Shown: positions 24,925-37,299, counted from the first letter of the stretch. The stretch is 64,000 nt of DNA from an uncultured Candidatus Puniceispirillum sp. (GCA_905182545.1 CAJJBY010000006.1:62001-126000); one strand, 5' to 3'. Notes: generated by a model from the sequence alone, not told the origin. Made by a program: numbers and translations.

Positions 24925-25173
24925 AAAGCGGGGCGAGGATAGTAATGGCGCCCAAAATTACTTTATCTAGTCCTTTAATGATTTAGGTCATTTATTCACT
25001 TAGGTCATTTATGACTGAATCTGCGCGTTTCGATTGGGCGTGGCAAGCGCTGTTATGACTGGGGCTTTCCCGGGCTATTCTGGACCATTCCTTGTTTAGA
25101 CATCATAAAAACCTTGCTTGGCAGGGCTGTTGTGGGGCGGTAAGCTTGGCTTCGATCAAACAGGAGGCGGATT

Positions 25174-25509
25174 GTGAAACTTTATGGGCTGAAAAATTGT
25201 GATAGCTGTAAAAAGGCGCTAAAGGCGTTACAATCTGCTGGACAATCAGTTGAATTTATTGATCTTCGGGCAGTGCCAGTTGCGACTGAGCAATTGCAAA
25301 AATGGCTTGATGAACATGGCGATGCGGTTCTGGTAAACCGTAAATCAACAACATGGCGCAGGCTTGACGAACAGGCTCGCCAACAGCCAGCTCTGGGGTT
25401 GCTTAGGGCGAATCAAACCTTGATCAAACGGCCGGTTATTGAAAGCGGTGACAATAGTTTTGTTGGCTGGACAGCCGAAGTGCAAACAGCGCTTGGGCTT
25501 GCCCGATAG
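25174..25509 (+). CDS. ArsC/Spx-family reductase
   Basis: LYGLKNCDSCKKALKAL, RKSTTWRRLDE, LIKRPVIE. Confidence 0.88.
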   Translation: MKLYGLKNCDSCKKALKALQSAGQSVEFIDLRAVPVATEQLQKWLDEHGDAVLVNRKSTTWRRLDEQARQQPALGLLRANQTLIKRPVIESGDNSFVGWTAEVQTALGLAR

Positions 25510-25617
25510 GGACGCGCGTTTGTTTGGGTTGGTTTTGTCAAAACAAATGACTATAACTCTGCTTTTGAATAATGCGGTTAGCCGCATTTCCTTTGACTGC
25601 ATTAAGGTGTTTTGATC

Positions 25618-25971
25618 ATGGCAAAAAAACGGATGGTGATGGAGCTTGGCATGGGCAGCTCGCTTCGCCAGCAAGATTATACGCGGGCGGCATGCCGCGC
25701 GGTTGAAGACGCGCTTTGGCATAATTCTCTGTCAATTGCTGATGCCTTTGGCCTTGATCGTTCGGCAATGATCATCGAAGTGGAAATTGGCGTCCAGCAG
25801 CCGGAAAAGGTGGACACTGACAAGGTTGCTGTAATCTTGCCTTATGGGCAGGGGTCGGTTCGCGCTGTTCATGGCGGTCTTGACGTGCCAAAGCCTGATG
25901 GCGGCGTTACCGTTATCGCCAATGCGGCGGTGGTGGTTTATCTCGATCTTGAGCCTGCAGGAGCCGCATGA
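25618..25971 (+). CDS. Lin0512-family protein (copy 1)
   Basis: RMVMELGMGSSLRQQDYTRAACRAVEDALWHNSLS; paralogous to the next ORF. Confidence 0.75.
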   Translation: MAKKRMVMELGMGSSLRQQDYTRAACRAVEDALWHNSLSIADAFGLDRSAMIIEVEIGVQQPEKVDTDKVAVILPYGQGSVRAVHGGLDVPKPDGGVTVIANAAVVVYLDLEPAGAA

Positions 25972-26327
25972 TGAAACGTATCATTCTTGAAATGGGTACC
26001 GGTAATGATCTTTATGGTGAAGATTATACAAAGGCGGCTTGCCGGGCTGTCGATGACGCGCTTCATCATAGTTCTTTGATTCTGTTCCGGTCACTTGGGT
26101 TTGATCATGCCGATATGGATGTGCGTGTGACGATCGCCGTGCAGGATCCAGAAAAGGTTGACCAAGCCATTGTTGCCGCCAAGCTTCCGCGTGGAAATGC
26201 GGCAGTCCAAGTCGTTAAAGGCGGCTTGGATGTTGTTGATAATGTTCATAATACCAAATCTGTAATCGCCACCGCTGCGGTCGAGGCCTATCTTGATATT
26301 GATCCCAAGGACTGGGTGTCGGCCTAG
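25968..26327 (+). CDS. Lin0512-family protein (copy 2)
   Basis: RIILEMGTGNDLYGEDYTKAACRAVDDALHHSSL; 4-nt ATGA overlap with copy 1. Confidence 0.75.
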   Translation: MMKRIILEMGTGNDLYGEDYTKAACRAVDDALHHSSLILFRSLGFDHADMDVRVTIAVQDPEKVDQAIVAAKLPRGNAAVQVVKGGLDVVDNVHNTKSVIATAAVEAYLDIDPKDWVSA

Positions 26328-26356
26328 CGTTTAGAGCCTGCCAATAAGGAGGCGAT

Positions 26357-27223
26357 ATGGCGCCGTTTGACATGCTGCTTTATGCTGGCGTGGTGTTTGG
26401 CTGGTCAACAAGCTGGCTGCCGTTAAAATGGCAGCTTGGCGTTGTTGCGCCCGAAATCTCTTTGTTTTGGCGGTTTTTGATGGCAGCGCCGATGATGGCG
26501 CTTTTGGCGATTATGTTTGGCCAGTCATTGCGGTTTGATTGGCGGGTTCATTGGCGATTTGCCGCGCTTGGCCTGTTTATTTTCTCAGGTAATTTCACGC
26601 TATTTTATCACGCTGCCAACGGGGTGGCATCAGGGCTTTTGGCGGTGGTTTTTTCAACCGCTTCATTGGTCAATGTTCTTATGGGAGCAGCGCTAGGACG
26701 CCAGCGTCCGCCAATGCGGCATCTGCTTGCCGCCTTTGTCGGGATCAGCGGGGTTGCGCTGTTATATTGGCCTGAATTACAGCTATCCAAAACGGCATTG
26801 CCAAGCCTGATGCTTTGCCTTGTTGGCACATTGTTTTTTTGCAGTGGCAACATGGTTTCGGCCGCTAGCCAGCGTCGCGGTATTCCGGTTTTTGCGTCGA
26901 CGGCTTGGGGCATGGCCTATGGGGCTTGCTATCTTGGGCTGGTGTCATATGTCATGGGCTATGAATTTGTGATCGAGCGAACCCCACTTTATGTCGGTTC
27001 GCTGATGTGGTTGACGATTATTTCGTCAGTCATGACATTTAGCTGTTATTTGATGCTGATTGGCAAGATTGGCGCCAGCCGTGCAGGCTATGCAACCGTG
27101 ATGTTTCCGGTTTTTGCCCTGCTGATTTCAACTGGATTTGAAAATTACCATTGGACCTTGCTTGGTATTGCCGGATTAGGGCTGGTCGTCGTTGGCAATA
27201 TCATCATGATTCGTGCCCGCTAA
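26357..27223 (+). CDS. EamA/DMT-family transporter
   Basis: About 10 hydrophobic segments, two EamA-like halves, 288 aa. Confidence 0.85.
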   Translation: MAPFDMLLYAGVVFGWSTSWLPLKWQLGVVAPEISLFWRFLMAAPMMALLAIMFGQSLRFDWRVHWRFAALGLFIFSGNFTLFYHAANGVASGLLAVVFSTASLVNVLMGAALGRQRPPMRHLLAAFVGISGVALLYWPELQLSKTALPSLMLCLVGTLFFCSGNMVSAASQRRGIPVFASTAWGMAYGACYLGLVSYVMGYEFVIERTPLYVGSLMWLTIISSVMTFSCYLMLIGKIGASRAGYATVMFPVFALLISTGFENYHWTLLGIAGLGLVVVGNIIMIRAR

Positions 27224-27235
27224 ATAGATGATTAT

Positions 27236-27760
27236 CTAGGCAAGTAACATCGCCGCTAGGCTAGTCACTGCGCCGATGGTCAAAATGGTTCGAAGCCGCA
27301 TATACCAAGCGGGGATGAGCCCGCGACTGGCGGATTGGTGATCCACCGACCAAGTCAGGGCAAATAACGGCATCAAAGCAAGAAGTCGCAGATTAGCGTC
27401 AAAAATCAGCAGGGTGGCAAAACCCATAAGTGCCGGTGTGATTGACCAGACATACCAATAAGGGCTGCGATCGTCCTGCATGGCCAATCCCCAATGAACA
27501 GCGCCAAGAAAGCTGAGGATAATGGCACCATAGGTGGTGCCGCCGATGAATCCATAAAGCACCAGCGCGTCAACGCCGCTATGCGTGCCAACCGCGGCAA
27601 GCCCAAAGGGAATAAGACCTCCCCAGCCGAGCAGGGAAGGCATGTCCGGAATGGGGCTGTGCGGGGCTTGATTGTTCATCACTCGATCCTTGTTGGCGAT
27701 CAGATACAGATTAGGTCTTATGGTATGGCCTGCCAAGATGGTTAAAAGTAACTTAGGCAA
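27236..27760 (-). CDS. DUF3429-like membrane protein
   Basis: Pattern MPSLLGWGGLIPFGL...YGAIILSFLGAVHWGLAM...; true start probably near 27679 (MNNQAP). Confidence 0.65.
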   Translation of the reverse strand: MPKLLLTILAGHTIRPNLYLIANKDRVMNNQAPHSPIPDMPSLLGWGGLIPFGLAAVGTHSGVDALVLYGFIGGTTYGAIILSFLGAVHWGLAMQDDRSPYWYVWSITPALMGFATLLIFDANLRLLALMPLFALTWSVDHQSASRGLIPAWYMRLRTILTIGAVTSLAAMLLA

Positions 27761-27930
27761 TCTTCAATGTGAGATGCAACCATCCATCACAGGTCTGTAT
27801 CCAGCCAAGCTTTGCAATCCCCAGAATTTTGGCTTAAATCCGATATTTTTCCGCTTTGCAGCTTGCAATTAGGGCGTCGCTGACTTATCTAATTGAGGTA
27901 AGTTTCCGACCTGCTGTTCAGGAGCCCCCA

Positions 27931-28296
27931 TTGGATTTGTTTCTTGGTGAATATCTGCCAATTGCGGTCTTTTTCGCCATTGCACTTGGGCTGTCTCTTG
28001 CCTTTGTGCTGACCGCTTTTGTGTTTGGTAATCAGCGGCCTGACAGCGAAAAAATGACCGCCTATGAATGTGGCTTTGACGCGTTTGATGATTCGCGCCG
28101 TCAATTTGACGTTCGGTTTTATCTTGTCGCCATTCTGTTTATTATTTTTGATCTTGAGGTGGCGTTTCTGTTCCCTTGGGCGGTTTCGCTTGGTGGCATT
28201 GGGTTGTTTGGTTTCTGGTCAATGATGCTGTTTCTTGTCGTTTTGACCATCGGCTTTATTTATGAATGGAAAAAAGGAGCGCTGGAATGGGAGTGA
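27931..28296 (+). CDS. nuoA: NADH-quinone oxidoreductase subunit A
   Basis: [43 protein letters not shown] track begins at 27856, probable TTG start at 27931. Confidence 0.95.
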   Translation: MDLFLGEYLPIAVFFAIALGLSLAFVLTAFVFGNQRPDSEKMTAYECGFDAFDDSRRQFDVRFYLVAILFIIFDLEVAFLFPWAVSLGGIGLFGFWSMMLFLVVLTIGFIYEWKKGALEWE

Positions 28297-28836
28297 TGGA
28301 TCCATCATTGGCACCGCCAATACCACCGGGCGCCGATCAGGACGCTATTTTGCGCGCTGTTGGTGACGAAATCACCAATCGCGGTTTTGTCATCGCCAAG
28401 GCTGATAAATTGTTCAATTGGGCGCGATCAGGCTCGCTATGGCCAATGACCTTTGGTCTGGCTTGTTGCGCTGTTGAAATGATGCATTCAGCCGCCAGCC
28501 GGTATGATATGGACCGTTATGGTATGCTGTTCCGGCCGAGCCCACGCCAGTCAGATGTGATGATTGTTGCTGGTACTCTGACCAACAAGATGGCACCTGC
28601 TTTGCGCCGTGTTTATGACCAGATGCCAGAACCGCGTTGGGTTCTGTCGATGGGGTCATGCGCCAATGGTGGCGGCTATTATCATTATTCCTACGCTGTT
28701 GTTCGCGGGTGTGATCGCATTGTTCCTGGTTGATGTCTATGTGCCGGGTTGTCCGCCAACGGCCGAAGCGTTGATTTACGGTCTTTTGCAATTGCAAAAG
28801 AAAATCCGTCGCACCGCTACGATTGCCCGCAGCTAG
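28287..28836 (+). CDS. nuoB: NADH-quinone oxidoreductase subunit B, frameshift near 28728
   Basis: [43 protein letters not shown], then [26 protein letters not shown] in the next frame. Confidence 0.96.
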
Positions 28837-28888
28837 GCCAATAACCTCGCCGTTTCCTTATGTTAGCTAGCCTTGAGAGGGCGCTGCA

Positions 28889-29548
28889 ATGAATGAAAAT
28901 GACCTGATTGACGAAGCTGGCATTGCCAGCGAGTCGCCTTTGCAGATAATGGCCGATCATTTGCGCGAAATCGGGCAGGGGATTGTGCTGTCATCGGGCA
29001 TTATTCACGGTGAAATTGAATTGCAGGTGAATGCTGGTAATGTGGTGCAGCTATTGATGTTGGTGCGCGATGACCGGCAGGCCGCCTTTACCCAGCTTAT
29101 TGATCTGACAGCGGTTGACTATCCCGAACGCAAAAACCGGTTTGATGTTGTTTATCAAATGTTATCGATGAGCAACAACATGCGGCTTCGGATTGTTGCG
29201 ACGGTGAGTGAAGGCCAGACCGTTCCGTCAGTCACCGGCGTGTTCATGGCGGCAAATTGGGCTGAACGCGAAGTCTGGGACATGTTTGGAATTTTCTTTT
29301 CCGGCCATCCGGATTTGCGCCGCCTGCTGACCGATTATGGTTTTGAGGGGCATCCGCTTCGCAAGGATTTCCCGCTGACTGGTCATGTCGAGGTTCGTTA
29401 TGATGACACGCAGCGCCGCGTCATTAACGAGCCGGTGCATCTGGTTCAAGAATTCCGCGATTTTGATTTCCTTAGCCCGTGGGAAGGGATGCATAACGAG
29501 CTTGGCGGCAGTGCTGCCAAAGCTGATCCCGACAAAACGGCAAAATAG
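28889..29548 (+). CDS. nuoC: NADH-quinone oxidoreductase subunit C
   Basis: [39 protein letters not shown]. Confidence 0.97.
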   Translation: MNENDLIDEAGIASESPLQIMADHLREIGQGIVLSSGIIHGEIELQVNAGNVVQLLMLVRDDRQAAFTQLIDLTAVDYPERKNRFDVVYQMLSMSNNMRLRIVATVSEGQTVPSVTGVFMAANWAEREVWDMFGIFFSGHPDLRRLLTDYGFEGHPLRKDFPLTGHVEVRYDDTQRRVINEPVHLVQEFRDFDFLSPWEGMHNELGGSAAKADPDKTAK

Positions 29549-29565
29549 GGCGTAAAGAGACAAAC

Positions 29566-30744
29566 ATGGCAGAGATGCAGATCAAACCGATTACGATGAA
29601 TTTTGGCCCGCAGCATCCGGCGGCGCATGGCGTTTTGCGGCTTGTGCTGGAAATGGATGGCGAGGTGATCGAACGCGCCGACCCCCATATTGGGCTTTTG
29701 CATCGTGGTACTGAAAAGCTGATCGAACATAAAACCTATCTTCAGGCTTTGCCTTATTTTGATCGCCTAGATTATGTATCGCCAATGAATCAGGAACATG
29801 CTTGGGCATTGTCGATTGAAAAGGCGCTTGGCATCAAGGTGCCACGGCGGGCGCAATATATCCGTGTTCTTTATTGCGAAATTGGCCGGATTTTGAACCA
29901 TCTTTTGAATCTGACCACCTTTGCCATTGATGTTGGGGCGATGACGCCGCTTTTGTGGGGCTTTGAAGAGCGCGAACATTTGATGGGGTTCTACGAGCGC
30001 GCATGTGGCGCGCGGCTTCACGCTGCCTATTTCCGCCCGGGTGGTGTGCATCAAGATTTGCCCGATGATTTGCTTCGCGACATCAATAACTGGACCAAAA
30101 CATTTCCGGCCTTCATTCAGGATATGGAAACCCTGCTTAGCGAAAACCGAATCTTTAAACAGCGTACGGTTGATATTGGCGTGATCAGTGAAGAAGACGC
30201 CTTGTCGCTTGGCATGACTGGCCCTTGTCTCCGCGGATCGGGTGTTGCGTGGGATTTGCGCAAAAATCAGCCGTATGATGTCTATGATGAAATGGATTTC
30301 GACATTCCCATCGGCAAAACCGGTGATTGCTATGCGCGGTATCTAATCCGTGTCGAGGAAATGCGCCAGTCACTGCGTATCATCGAGCAGGCCATTGCCA
30401 ATATGCCAAGCGGGCCGGTAATGGCGCCCGATCATAAGGTGACGCCGCCACAACGTGGTGAGATGAAACAATCGATGGAAGCCTTGATTCATCATTTCAA
30501 GCTTTACACCGAAGGGTTCCATGTTCCTGAGGGCGAAAGCTATACCGCTGTTGAAGCGCCAAAGGGCGAATTTGGCGTGTTTTTGGTGTCGGATGGCACA
30601 AATAAGCCCTATCGGTGCAAAATCCGCGCACCGGGGTTTTATTTCATGGCAGCGGTAGATCATTTGTCGCGCGGTCATATGCTGGCCGATTCAGTGGCGA
30701 TTATTGGATCGCTTGATATTGTTTTTGGTGAGATTGACCGATGA
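29566..30744 (+). CDS. nuoD: NADH-quinone oxidoreductase subunit D
   Basis: [22 protein letters not shown] and C-term [11 protein letters not shown]. Confidence 0.98.
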   Translation: MAEMQIKPITMNFGPQHPAAHGVLRLVLEMDGEVIERADPHIGLLHRGTEKLIEHKTYLQALPYFDRLDYVSPMNQEHAWALSIEKALGIKVPRRAQYIRVLYCEIGRILNHLLNLTTFAIDVGAMTPLLWGFEEREHLMGFYERACGARLHAAYFRPGGVHQDLPDDLLRDINNWTKTFPAFIQDMETLLSENRIFKQRTVDIGVISEEDALSLGMTGPCLRGSGVAWDLRKNQPYDVYDEMDFDIPIGKTGDCYARYLIRVEEMRQSLRIIEQAIANMPSGPVMAPDHKVTPPQRGEMKQSMEALIHHFKLYTEGFHVPEGESYTAVEAPKGEFGVFLVSDGTNKPYRCKIRAPGFYFMAAVDHLSRGHMLADSVAIIGSLDIVFGEIDR

Positions 30745-31398
30745 GTATTGAAGACCGCATTGCCAGTGATCAGCCTGACAGCTTTGCCTTTTCCAAGGCA
30801 GAATGAAGCTGAAATCAAGCGGATTGTTGCAAAATATCCAAAAGGTCGTCAGGCCAGCGCGGTGATGCCGCTTCTTGATCTGGCGCAACGCCAGCATGAA
30901 AACTGGATTCCGATGAAGGCGATTGAACTGATCGCAGCCAAGCTGGACATGGCAGAGATTCGCGTTCTTGAAGTGGCAACTTTTTACACCATGTTCAATC
31001 TAAAGCCGGTTGGAAAATATTTCCTACAGGCCTGCACAACAACACCTTGTTGGTTGCGCGGATCAGATGAAATGATGCGGGCCATCAAAGACCGTTACCA
31101 AATTTCATCAGGGCAAACCTCGGCTTGCGGGCGGTTCTCGCTTCTTGAGGTTGAATGTCTTGGGGCGTGCGTGAATGCGCCAATCCTGCAAGTGAATGAC
31201 GATTTCTACGAAGATCTTGATTATCAATCCACCGGTGCGCTTCTCTGCTCGCTTGAGACGGATGCGCCATTGGCGGTTGGATCGGTTCTTGGCCGGTCTG
31301 GATCCGAGCCGACAACCGGTGCAACAACGCTGGCAGCCGGAAAACCAGGCAAAGCGGCAACTGGCGCAACCAAAAAGCGGAGCCAAGCCAATGCTTAA
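30741..31398 (+). CDS. nuoE: NADH-quinone oxidoreductase subunit E, frameshift near 30800, with low-complexity C-terminal extension
   Basis: [21 protein letters not shown], then [31 protein letters not shown]; 2Fe-2S ligands CTTTPC and CLGAC. Confidence 0.95.
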
Positions 31399-32683
31399 TG
31401 ATGCAGACCGTATTTTTACCAATATCTATGGCTGGGGTGACGCTGGTTTAAAGGGCGCAAAGGCACGCGGCGACTGGGATAAAACCGCAAAGCTGTTGGC
31501 GCTTGGCCATGATGAAATTATCGAGCGAATGAAGGCATCGGGCCTTCGTGGGCGCGGCGGCGCTGGATTCCCGACAGGGTTGAAATGGTCATTCATGCCA
31601 AAAGAGGTCAAAGACCGTCCGCATTATCTGGTGGTGAATGCCGATGAGTCCGAGCCGGGCACATGTAAGGATCGTGATATCATCCGTCATGAGCCGCATA
31701 AATTGCTTGAAGGGTGTGTTATTGCCGGTTTTGCGATGCGGGCGCATGCGGCCTATATCTATATCCGCGGCGAATTTGTGAATGAGGCACGCCGCCTTCA
31801 AGCCGAGATTAACGAGGCTTATGATGCTGGCCTGCTTGGCAAAGATGCGGCAAAATCAGGTTGGGCATTTGATATTTATCTGCATCGCGGTGCAGGGGCT
31901 TATATCTGCGGCGAAGAAACCGCACTATTGGAATCATTGGAAGGCCGGAAAGGCCAGCCACGGCTAAAACCGCCATTCCCAGCCGGTGTTGGTCTTTATG
32001 GATGCCCGACAACGGTGAATAATGTTGAATCGATTGCTGTTGCCCCAACCATCTTGCGTCGTGGTGCCGATTGGTTTGCCGGTCTTGGCAAGGAAAATAA
32101 CACAGGCACAAAATTATTCTGCATTTCGGGTCATGTGAATAACCCATGTAATGTCGAAGAAGAAATGGGCATTCCGCTTCGTGAATTGCTGGAAAAGCAT
32201 GCAGGCGGGGTTCGCGGTGGCTGGGATAATCTGCTTGCGGTCATTCCGGGTGGATCATCAACACCATTGATGCCAAAAGACGTATGCGCCGATATCACCA
32301 TGGATTTTGACGCGCTTCGCAATGCCGGAACAGGGCTTGGCACTGCGGGCATCATCGTGATGGATAAAAGCACCGATGTGGTTAAGGCGATTTCGCGGCT
32401 ATCTTATTTCTACAAGCATGAATCTTGTGGCCAATGCACGCCATGCCGTGAAGGCACTGGTTGGATGTGGCGGATGATGGAACGGCTTGTTCGCGGTGAG
32501 GCGGAAAGCCATGAAATTGACACGCTTGAACAGGTAACACGCCAAATCGAAGGTCATACAATTTGTGCGCTTGGTGATGCTGCGGCATGGCCAATTCAGG
32601 GGCTTATCAAACATTTCCGGCCCGAAATCGAACGACGGATTGCAGCGCGCCATGCGGTTGATGCTGTGAATGCGGCAGAATAG
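31391..32683 (+). CDS. nuoF: NADH-quinone oxidoreductase subunit F
   Basis: [36 protein letters not shown]. True start MLNDADRIF at 31391; the ORF track start at 31196 is too early. Confidence 0.97.
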   Translation: MLNDADRIFTNIYGWGDAGLKGAKARGDWDKTAKLLALGHDEIIERMKASGLRGRGGAGFPTGLKWSFMPKEVKDRPHYLVVNADESEPGTCKDRDIIRHEPHKLLEGCVIAGFAMRAHAAYIYIRGEFVNEARRLQAEINEAYDAGLLGKDAAKSGWAFDIYLHRGAGAYICGEETALLESLEGRKGQPRLKPPFPAGVGLYGCPTTVNNVESIAVAPTILRRGADWFAGLGKENNTGTKLFCISGHVNNPCNVEEEMGIPLRELLEKHAGGVRGGWDNLLAVIPGGSSTPLMPKDVCADITMDFDALRNAGTGLGTAGIIVMDKSTDVVKAISRLSYFYKHESCGQCTPCREGTGWMWRMMERLVRGEAESHEIDTLEQVTRQIEGHTICALGDAAAWPIQGLIKHFRPEIERRIAARHAVDAVNAAE

Positions 32684-32698
32684 GAAGCGGACAGCACC

Positions 32699-34759
32699 AT
32701 GCCAAAGCTGACGGTAAATGATGTTGAAGTGGAAGTCGAAGACGGGTCAACCGTGCTTCATGCATGCGAGGCGGCCGGTGTTGAAATTCCGCGCTTTTGC
32801 TATCACGACCGCTTGTCGATTGCTGGCAATTGCCGGATGTGTCTTGTCGATATGGAACGCGCGCCAAAGCCGATTGCGTCCTGCGCCATGCCCGCCGGTG
32901 ACGGCATGGTTATCCGCACCGATACCGATCGGGTAAAAAAGGCGCGTGAAGGGGTGATGGAATTTCTTTTGATCAATCACCCGCTGGATTGCCCAATCTG
33001 CGATCAGGGTGGCGAATGTGATTTGCAGGATCAGGCAATGGGCTATGGACTTGATGGATCACGCTTTTCTGAGAATAAACGCGCTGTTGATAATAAACAT
33101 ATGGGGCCATTGATCAGCACAGTGATGACCCGCTGTATCCATTGCACGCGCTGTGTCCGCTTTGCGACCGAGGTTGCTGGTGTGCCTGAACTTGGCGCGA
33201 TTGGCCGTGGCGAGTCGATGGAAATCACCACCTATCTTGAAAAAACACTGGCATCTGAATTGTCGGCCAATGTTATTGATCTTTGTCCGGTTGGCGCTTT
33301 GACGTCGCGCCCTTATGCCTTTGCGGCTCGTCCGTGGGAATTAAACAAGGTTGAAACCATTGATGTGATGGATGCACTTGGCAGCAATATCCGGGTTGAT
33401 GCGCGCGGTGCGCAGGTCATGCGGGTGTTGCCGCGGCTTAACGAAGATATCAATGAAGAATGGATTTCTGACAAAACCCGCTATGCCATTGATGGTCTTC
33501 GTCGACAACGTCTCGACAAGCCCTATGCGCGTGGCCGTGATGGCAGATTGCATCCGGTAAGCTGGGATGAGGCATTGAAAAGCCTTGCAACCGCGCTTCG
33601 CAAGGCCAAACCCAATGCGATTGGTGCCATTGCCGGTAATCAGGCCGATGCCGAATCACTCTATGCGCTGAAAAGCCTGATGACACGCCTTGGCAGTCCA
33701 AATCTTGATTGCCGTCAAGACGGCGCCAAGATTGGCGGTAACCGTGCTGGCTATTTGTTCAATTCGACAATCGCTGGCATTGATGATGCTGATGCTGTGC
33801 TGATTATTGGCAGCAACCCCCGCATTGAAGCGGCCGTTCTGAATGCGCGTATCCGCCGCAACTGGCTGTCTAGCCGGATGCCAGTCGCGGTTGTTGGGCC
33901 AAAGGTAGATTTGACTTATGATGCTGATTTCCTTGGACAAGATCCGGCAATTCTGGATACGCTTGCCGATGGAACTCATAAATTTGCCGCTAAATTGAAA
34001 AAAGCCAAACGGCCAATGATCATTATTGGCATGGGGGCTTTGGCGCGGGCTGATGGTGCGGCAATGCTTGGCAAGGCACGTCAAATTGCCGAAAGCTATG
34101 GCGTTGTCACAAAAGAATGGAACGGCTTTAACGTTTTGCATAACGCAGCGGCGCGTGTTGGCGGTCTTGATCTTGGCTTTGTACCTTCGCGTGGCGGCAT
34201 GGATATTGCGGCGATGGGCAAAGCGGCCAAGGCTGGCAAGCTTGACCTTTTATGGTTGCTTGGCGCTGATGAAATTGATTTTGAGCCATTTGCATCTAGT
34301 TTTGTTGTGTATCAGGGGCATCATGGTGATTCTGGTGCCCATCATGCTGACCTGGTGCTTCCGGGGGCGGCCTATACCGAAAAAGACGGTATTTATGTCA
34401 ACACCGAAGGTCGTGTTCAATATGCAACCCGCGCCGCGTTCCCGCCAGGTGATGCGCGTGAAGATTGGACCATCATCCGCGCTGTTTCGGGTGCTGTTGG
34501 AAAATCAATCGGATTTGATACGCTTGCCGAATTGCGCGAAGCCTTGTGCGCAGATCATCCACATTTTGCCGATGCTGATGCGATTGCACCGGCGAAATGG
34601 GCCTCGTTTGGTGGGCGTGCAAAATTATCAGCCGAGCCGATTAGACAGGCATTTGATAATTTCTATATGACCTGCGCGATAAGCCGTGCGTCAGAAACAA
34701 TGGCGGAATGTGTCCGTGCCAGCAGCGCCGATCACGGCGCCGCGGTTGCAGCGGAGTGA
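32699..34759 (+). CDS. nuoG: NADH-quinone oxidoreductase subunit G
   Basis: [44 protein letters not shown] Fe-S motifs. Confidence 0.97.
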   Translation: MPKLTVNDVEVEVEDGSTVLHACEAAGVEIPRFCYHDRLSIAGNCRMCLVDMERAPKPIASCAMPAGDGMVIRTDTDRVKKAREGVMEFLLINHPLDCPICDQGGECDLQDQAMGYGLDGSRFSENKRAVDNKHMGPLISTVMTRCIHCTRCVRFATEVAGVPELGAIGRGESMEITTYLEKTLASELSANVIDLCPVGALTSRPYAFAARPWELNKVETIDVMDALGSNIRVDARGAQVMRVLPRLNEDINEEWISDKTRYAIDGLRRQRLDKPYARGRDGRLHPVSWDEALKSLATALRKAKPNAIGAIAGNQADAESLYALKSLMTRLGSPNLDCRQDGAKIGGNRAGYLFNSTIAGIDDADAVLIIGSNPRIEAAVLNARIRRNWLSSRMPVAVVGPKVDLTYDADFLGQDPAILDTLADGTHKFAAKLKKAKRPMIIIGMGALARADGAAMLGKARQIAESYGVVTKEWNGFNVLHNAAARVGGLDLGFVPSRGGMDIAAMGKAAKAGKLDLLWLLGADEIDFEPFASSFVVYQGHHGDSGAHHADLVLPGAAYTEKDGIYVNTEGRVQYATRAAFPPGDAREDWTIIRAVSGAVGKSIGFDTLAELREALCADHPHFADADAIAPAKWASFGGRAKLSAEPIRQAFDNFYMTCAISRASETMAECVRASSADHGAAVAAE

Positions 34760-34764
34760 CGGCC

Positions 34765-35790
34765 ATGATTGAATTTTTGACACAGGACTGGATTCTGGAA
34801 CTTGGCTGGATTGTTGCCAAGATTATGGTTGTGATTGGGCCGCTATTGATTGCTGTTGCCTATCTTACGCTTGCCGAACGCCGCGTTATTGGCTTTATGC
34901 AGCTTCGCAAAGGGCCGAATGTGGTTGGCCCATTTGGTCTGTTCCAGCCTTTTGCCGATGCGCTAAAGCTGATGGCAAAAGAAACCATCATGCCTGCTGG
35001 TGCCAATAAGGTGGTCTTTATGATCGCGCCGATGTTGACCTTTATTCTGTCTTTGGTCGCATGGGCGGTGATTCCTTTTGGCGAAGATCTGGTGATTGCG
35101 GATATCAATGTTGGTATTTTATATCTGTTTGCCATTTCATCGCTTGGCGTTTACGGCGTGATCATGGCGGGATGGGCCAGTAATTCCAAATATGCGTTTT
35201 TGGGAGCGTTACGGTCGGCCGCACAGATGGTGTCTTATGAAGTCTCGATGGGTCTGGTCATCATCAATGTTCTTTTATGTGCCGGATCATTGAATTTGAG
35301 CGCTATTGTCGAGGCGCAGCGCGGAATGTGGTTTGCTTTGCCATTATTGCCGATGTTTGTTGTGTTCTTTATCTCGACACTTGCTGAAACCAATCGTGCG
35401 CCATTTGATTTGCCGGAAGGCGAATCTGAATTGGTTGCTGGTTATTTTGTCGAATATTCATCAATGTCATTTGCGCTGTTTTTCCTTGGTGAATATGCAA
35501 ATATGATCCTGATGAGCAGCATGACAGTTGTTTTGTTCCTTGGTGGATGGTTGCCGCCATTTGATATATGGCCGCTGAATATCATTCCGGGGCCGCTTTG
35601 GTTTATCATCAAGATCATGCTGGTATTGTTTGTGTTCTTGTGGGTGCGGGCAACAACGCCGCGTTACCGCTATGACCAGCTTATGCGTCTTGGATGGAAG
35701 ATCTTTTTACCATTCTCGCTGATCTATGTTGTGCTGACGGCCGGTTTCCTGCTGGTGACCGATCGTCTGCCAGCTGTGACTTTGGGTTAA
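34765..35790 (+). CDS. nuoH: NADH-quinone oxidoreductase subunit H
   Basis: [52 protein letters not shown]. Confidence 0.97.
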   Translation: MIEFLTQDWILELGWIVAKIMVVIGPLLIAVAYLTLAERRVIGFMQLRKGPNVVGPFGLFQPFADALKLMAKETIMPAGANKVVFMIAPMLTFILSLVAWAVIPFGEDLVIADINVGILYLFAISSLGVYGVIMAGWASNSKYAFLGALRSAAQMVSYEVSMGLVIINVLLCAGSLNLSAIVEAQRGMWFALPLLPMFVVFFISTLAETNRAPFDLPEGESELVAGYFVEYSSMSFALFFLGEYANMILMSSMTVVLFLGGWLPPFDIWPLNIIPGPLWFIIKIMLVLFVFLWVRATTPRYRYDQLMRLGWKIFLPFSLIYVVLTAGFLLVTDRLPAVTLG

Positions 35791-35802
35791 GGAGAAATAC
35801 GA

Positions 35803-36291
35803 ATGTCCGCTTTGGTAAATGCAGTTCGCTCGTTTTTGCTTCTTGAGCTTGGCAAGGGCATGTTCTTGACCTTGAAATATTTCTTCAAGCCAAAGGTCAC
35901 GATCAATTACCCTTATGAAAAGGGCAGCCTGTCACCGCGTTTCCGTGGTGAGCATGCGTTGCGCCGTTATCCGAATGGCGAGGAACGCTGTATCGCCTGC
36001 AAGCTATGCGAAGCTGTTTGTCCAGCGCAGGCCATTACCATCGAAGCCGAACCACGCGATGATGGCAGCCGCCGTACCACACGGTATGATATCGACATGA
36101 CCAAATGTATCTATTGCGGCTTTTGTCAGGAAGCCTGTCCGGTAGATGCGATTGTTGAAGGCCCAAATTTTGAATTTGCCACCGAAACCCGTGAAGAGCT
36201 GTATTACGATAAAGACAAGCTTTTGGCGAATGGCGACCGTTGGGAAACCGAAATTGCCCGTAACCTTGCTGCAGACGCGAAATGGCGTTAG
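35803..36291 (+). CDS. nuoI: NADH-quinone oxidoreductase subunit I
   Basis: Two 4Fe-4S motifs [13 protein letters not shown] and [12 protein letters not shown]. Confidence 0.97.
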   Translation: MSALVNAVRSFLLLELGKGMFLTLKYFFKPKVTINYPYEKGSLSPRFRGEHALRRYPNGEERCIACKLCEAVCPAQAITIEAEPRDDGSRRTTRYDIDMTKCIYCGFCQEACPVDAIVEGPNFEFATETREELYYDKDKLLANGDRWETEIARNLAADAKWR

Positions 36292-36337
36292 GCGCAACGA
36301 TACGGCGCATCGATGACAAAAGAAAGACAGCCATACA

Positions 36338-36967
36338 ATGATTGAAGCTTTGTTCTTTTACCTGTTTGCCGGGGTGATGCTCGCTAGTGGCTTTATGGTG
36401 GTGGTGTCGCGCAACCCTGTCTATTCAGTGTTGTTTCTGATCCTTGCCTTTTTCAATGCGGCAGGTATGTTTGTGCTGATTGGTGCCGAATTTCTGGCGA
36501 TGCTGCTTGTTGTTGTCTATGTCGGTGCGGTGGCGGTTTTATTCCTGTTTGTCGTGATGATGCTGGATATCAACTTTGCTGAAATGCGTGCTGGCTTTCA
36601 AAAATATCTTCCCCTTGGGCTGATTGTTGGCGGTATTCTGGTTTTTGAATTGGTTGCGGCAATGTATGGCGATGCCTTTTCCAAGGCCAGCCTGCCAGTC
36701 GCCTCAGAAATTCCCAATACCACCCAGCTTGGCGGCGTGCTTTACACAAAATATGCCTTTTTGTTTCAGATTTCAGGCCTGATCCTGCTGGTAGCGATGA
36801 TTGGTGCAATTTCATTGACCATGCGCAAACGCGTTGGGGTTCGGCGGCAATCGATTGCCGCGCAGAATAGCCGTCGCCGCGAAGATGTGATGGAAATTGT
36901 CAAAATGCCATCGGATAAGACCAAAGCTAAAGACAATGCTGCCGCTGGCAGTGTTGATGATAAATAG
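36338..36967 (+). CDS. nuoJ: NADH-quinone oxidoreductase subunit J
   Basis: Position in operon; VVVYVGAVAVLFLFVVMMLDI. Confidence 0.95.
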   Translation: MIEALFFYLFAGVMLASGFMVVVSRNPVYSVLFLILAFFNAAGMFVLIGAEFLAMLLVVVYVGAVAVLFLFVVMMLDINFAEMRAGFQKYLPLGLIVGGILVFELVAAMYGDAFSKASLPVASEIPNTTQLGGVLYTKYAFLFQISGLILLVAMIGAISLTMRKRVGVRRQSIAAQNSRRREDVMEIVKMPSDKTKAKDNAAAGSVDDK

Positions 36968-36979
36968 AGGGTTGGCGCA

Positions 36980-37291
36980 ATGTTGGAATTAACGCTAAAT
37001 CATTATCTGGCTGTATCAGCCATGCTGTTTGCGCTTGGTATTTTCGGTATTTTTCTAAACCGGAAAAACGTGATCACCATTTTGATGTCAATCGAATTGA
37101 TGCTGTTGGCGGTAAATATCAATATGGTCGCTTTCTCGGCCTATAGTGGCAATCTTGAAGGCCAGATTTTCTCGTTGTTTATTTTGACTGTTGCCGCAGC
37201 CGAAGCGGCGATTGGCCTTGCTATTCTGGTTGTATTTTTCCGCAACCGTGGTTCCATCGCGGTTGAAGATGTGAATATTTTGAAGGGGTAG
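36980..37291 (+). CDS. nuoK: NADH-quinone oxidoreductase subunit K
   Basis: [44 protein letters not shown]. Confidence 0.97.
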   Translation: MLELTLNHYLAVSAMLFALGIFGIFLNRKNVITILMSIELMLLAVNINMVAFSAYSGNLEGQIFSLFILTVAAAEAAIGLAILVVFFRNRGSIAVEDVNILKG

Positions 37292-37299
37292 AGCAGTTC

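Noticed and set aside
33656-34670. Large overlapping ORFs within nuoG (34026-34670 + and 33656-34141 -)
   Set aside because: Out-of-frame shadows of nuoG with no homology.
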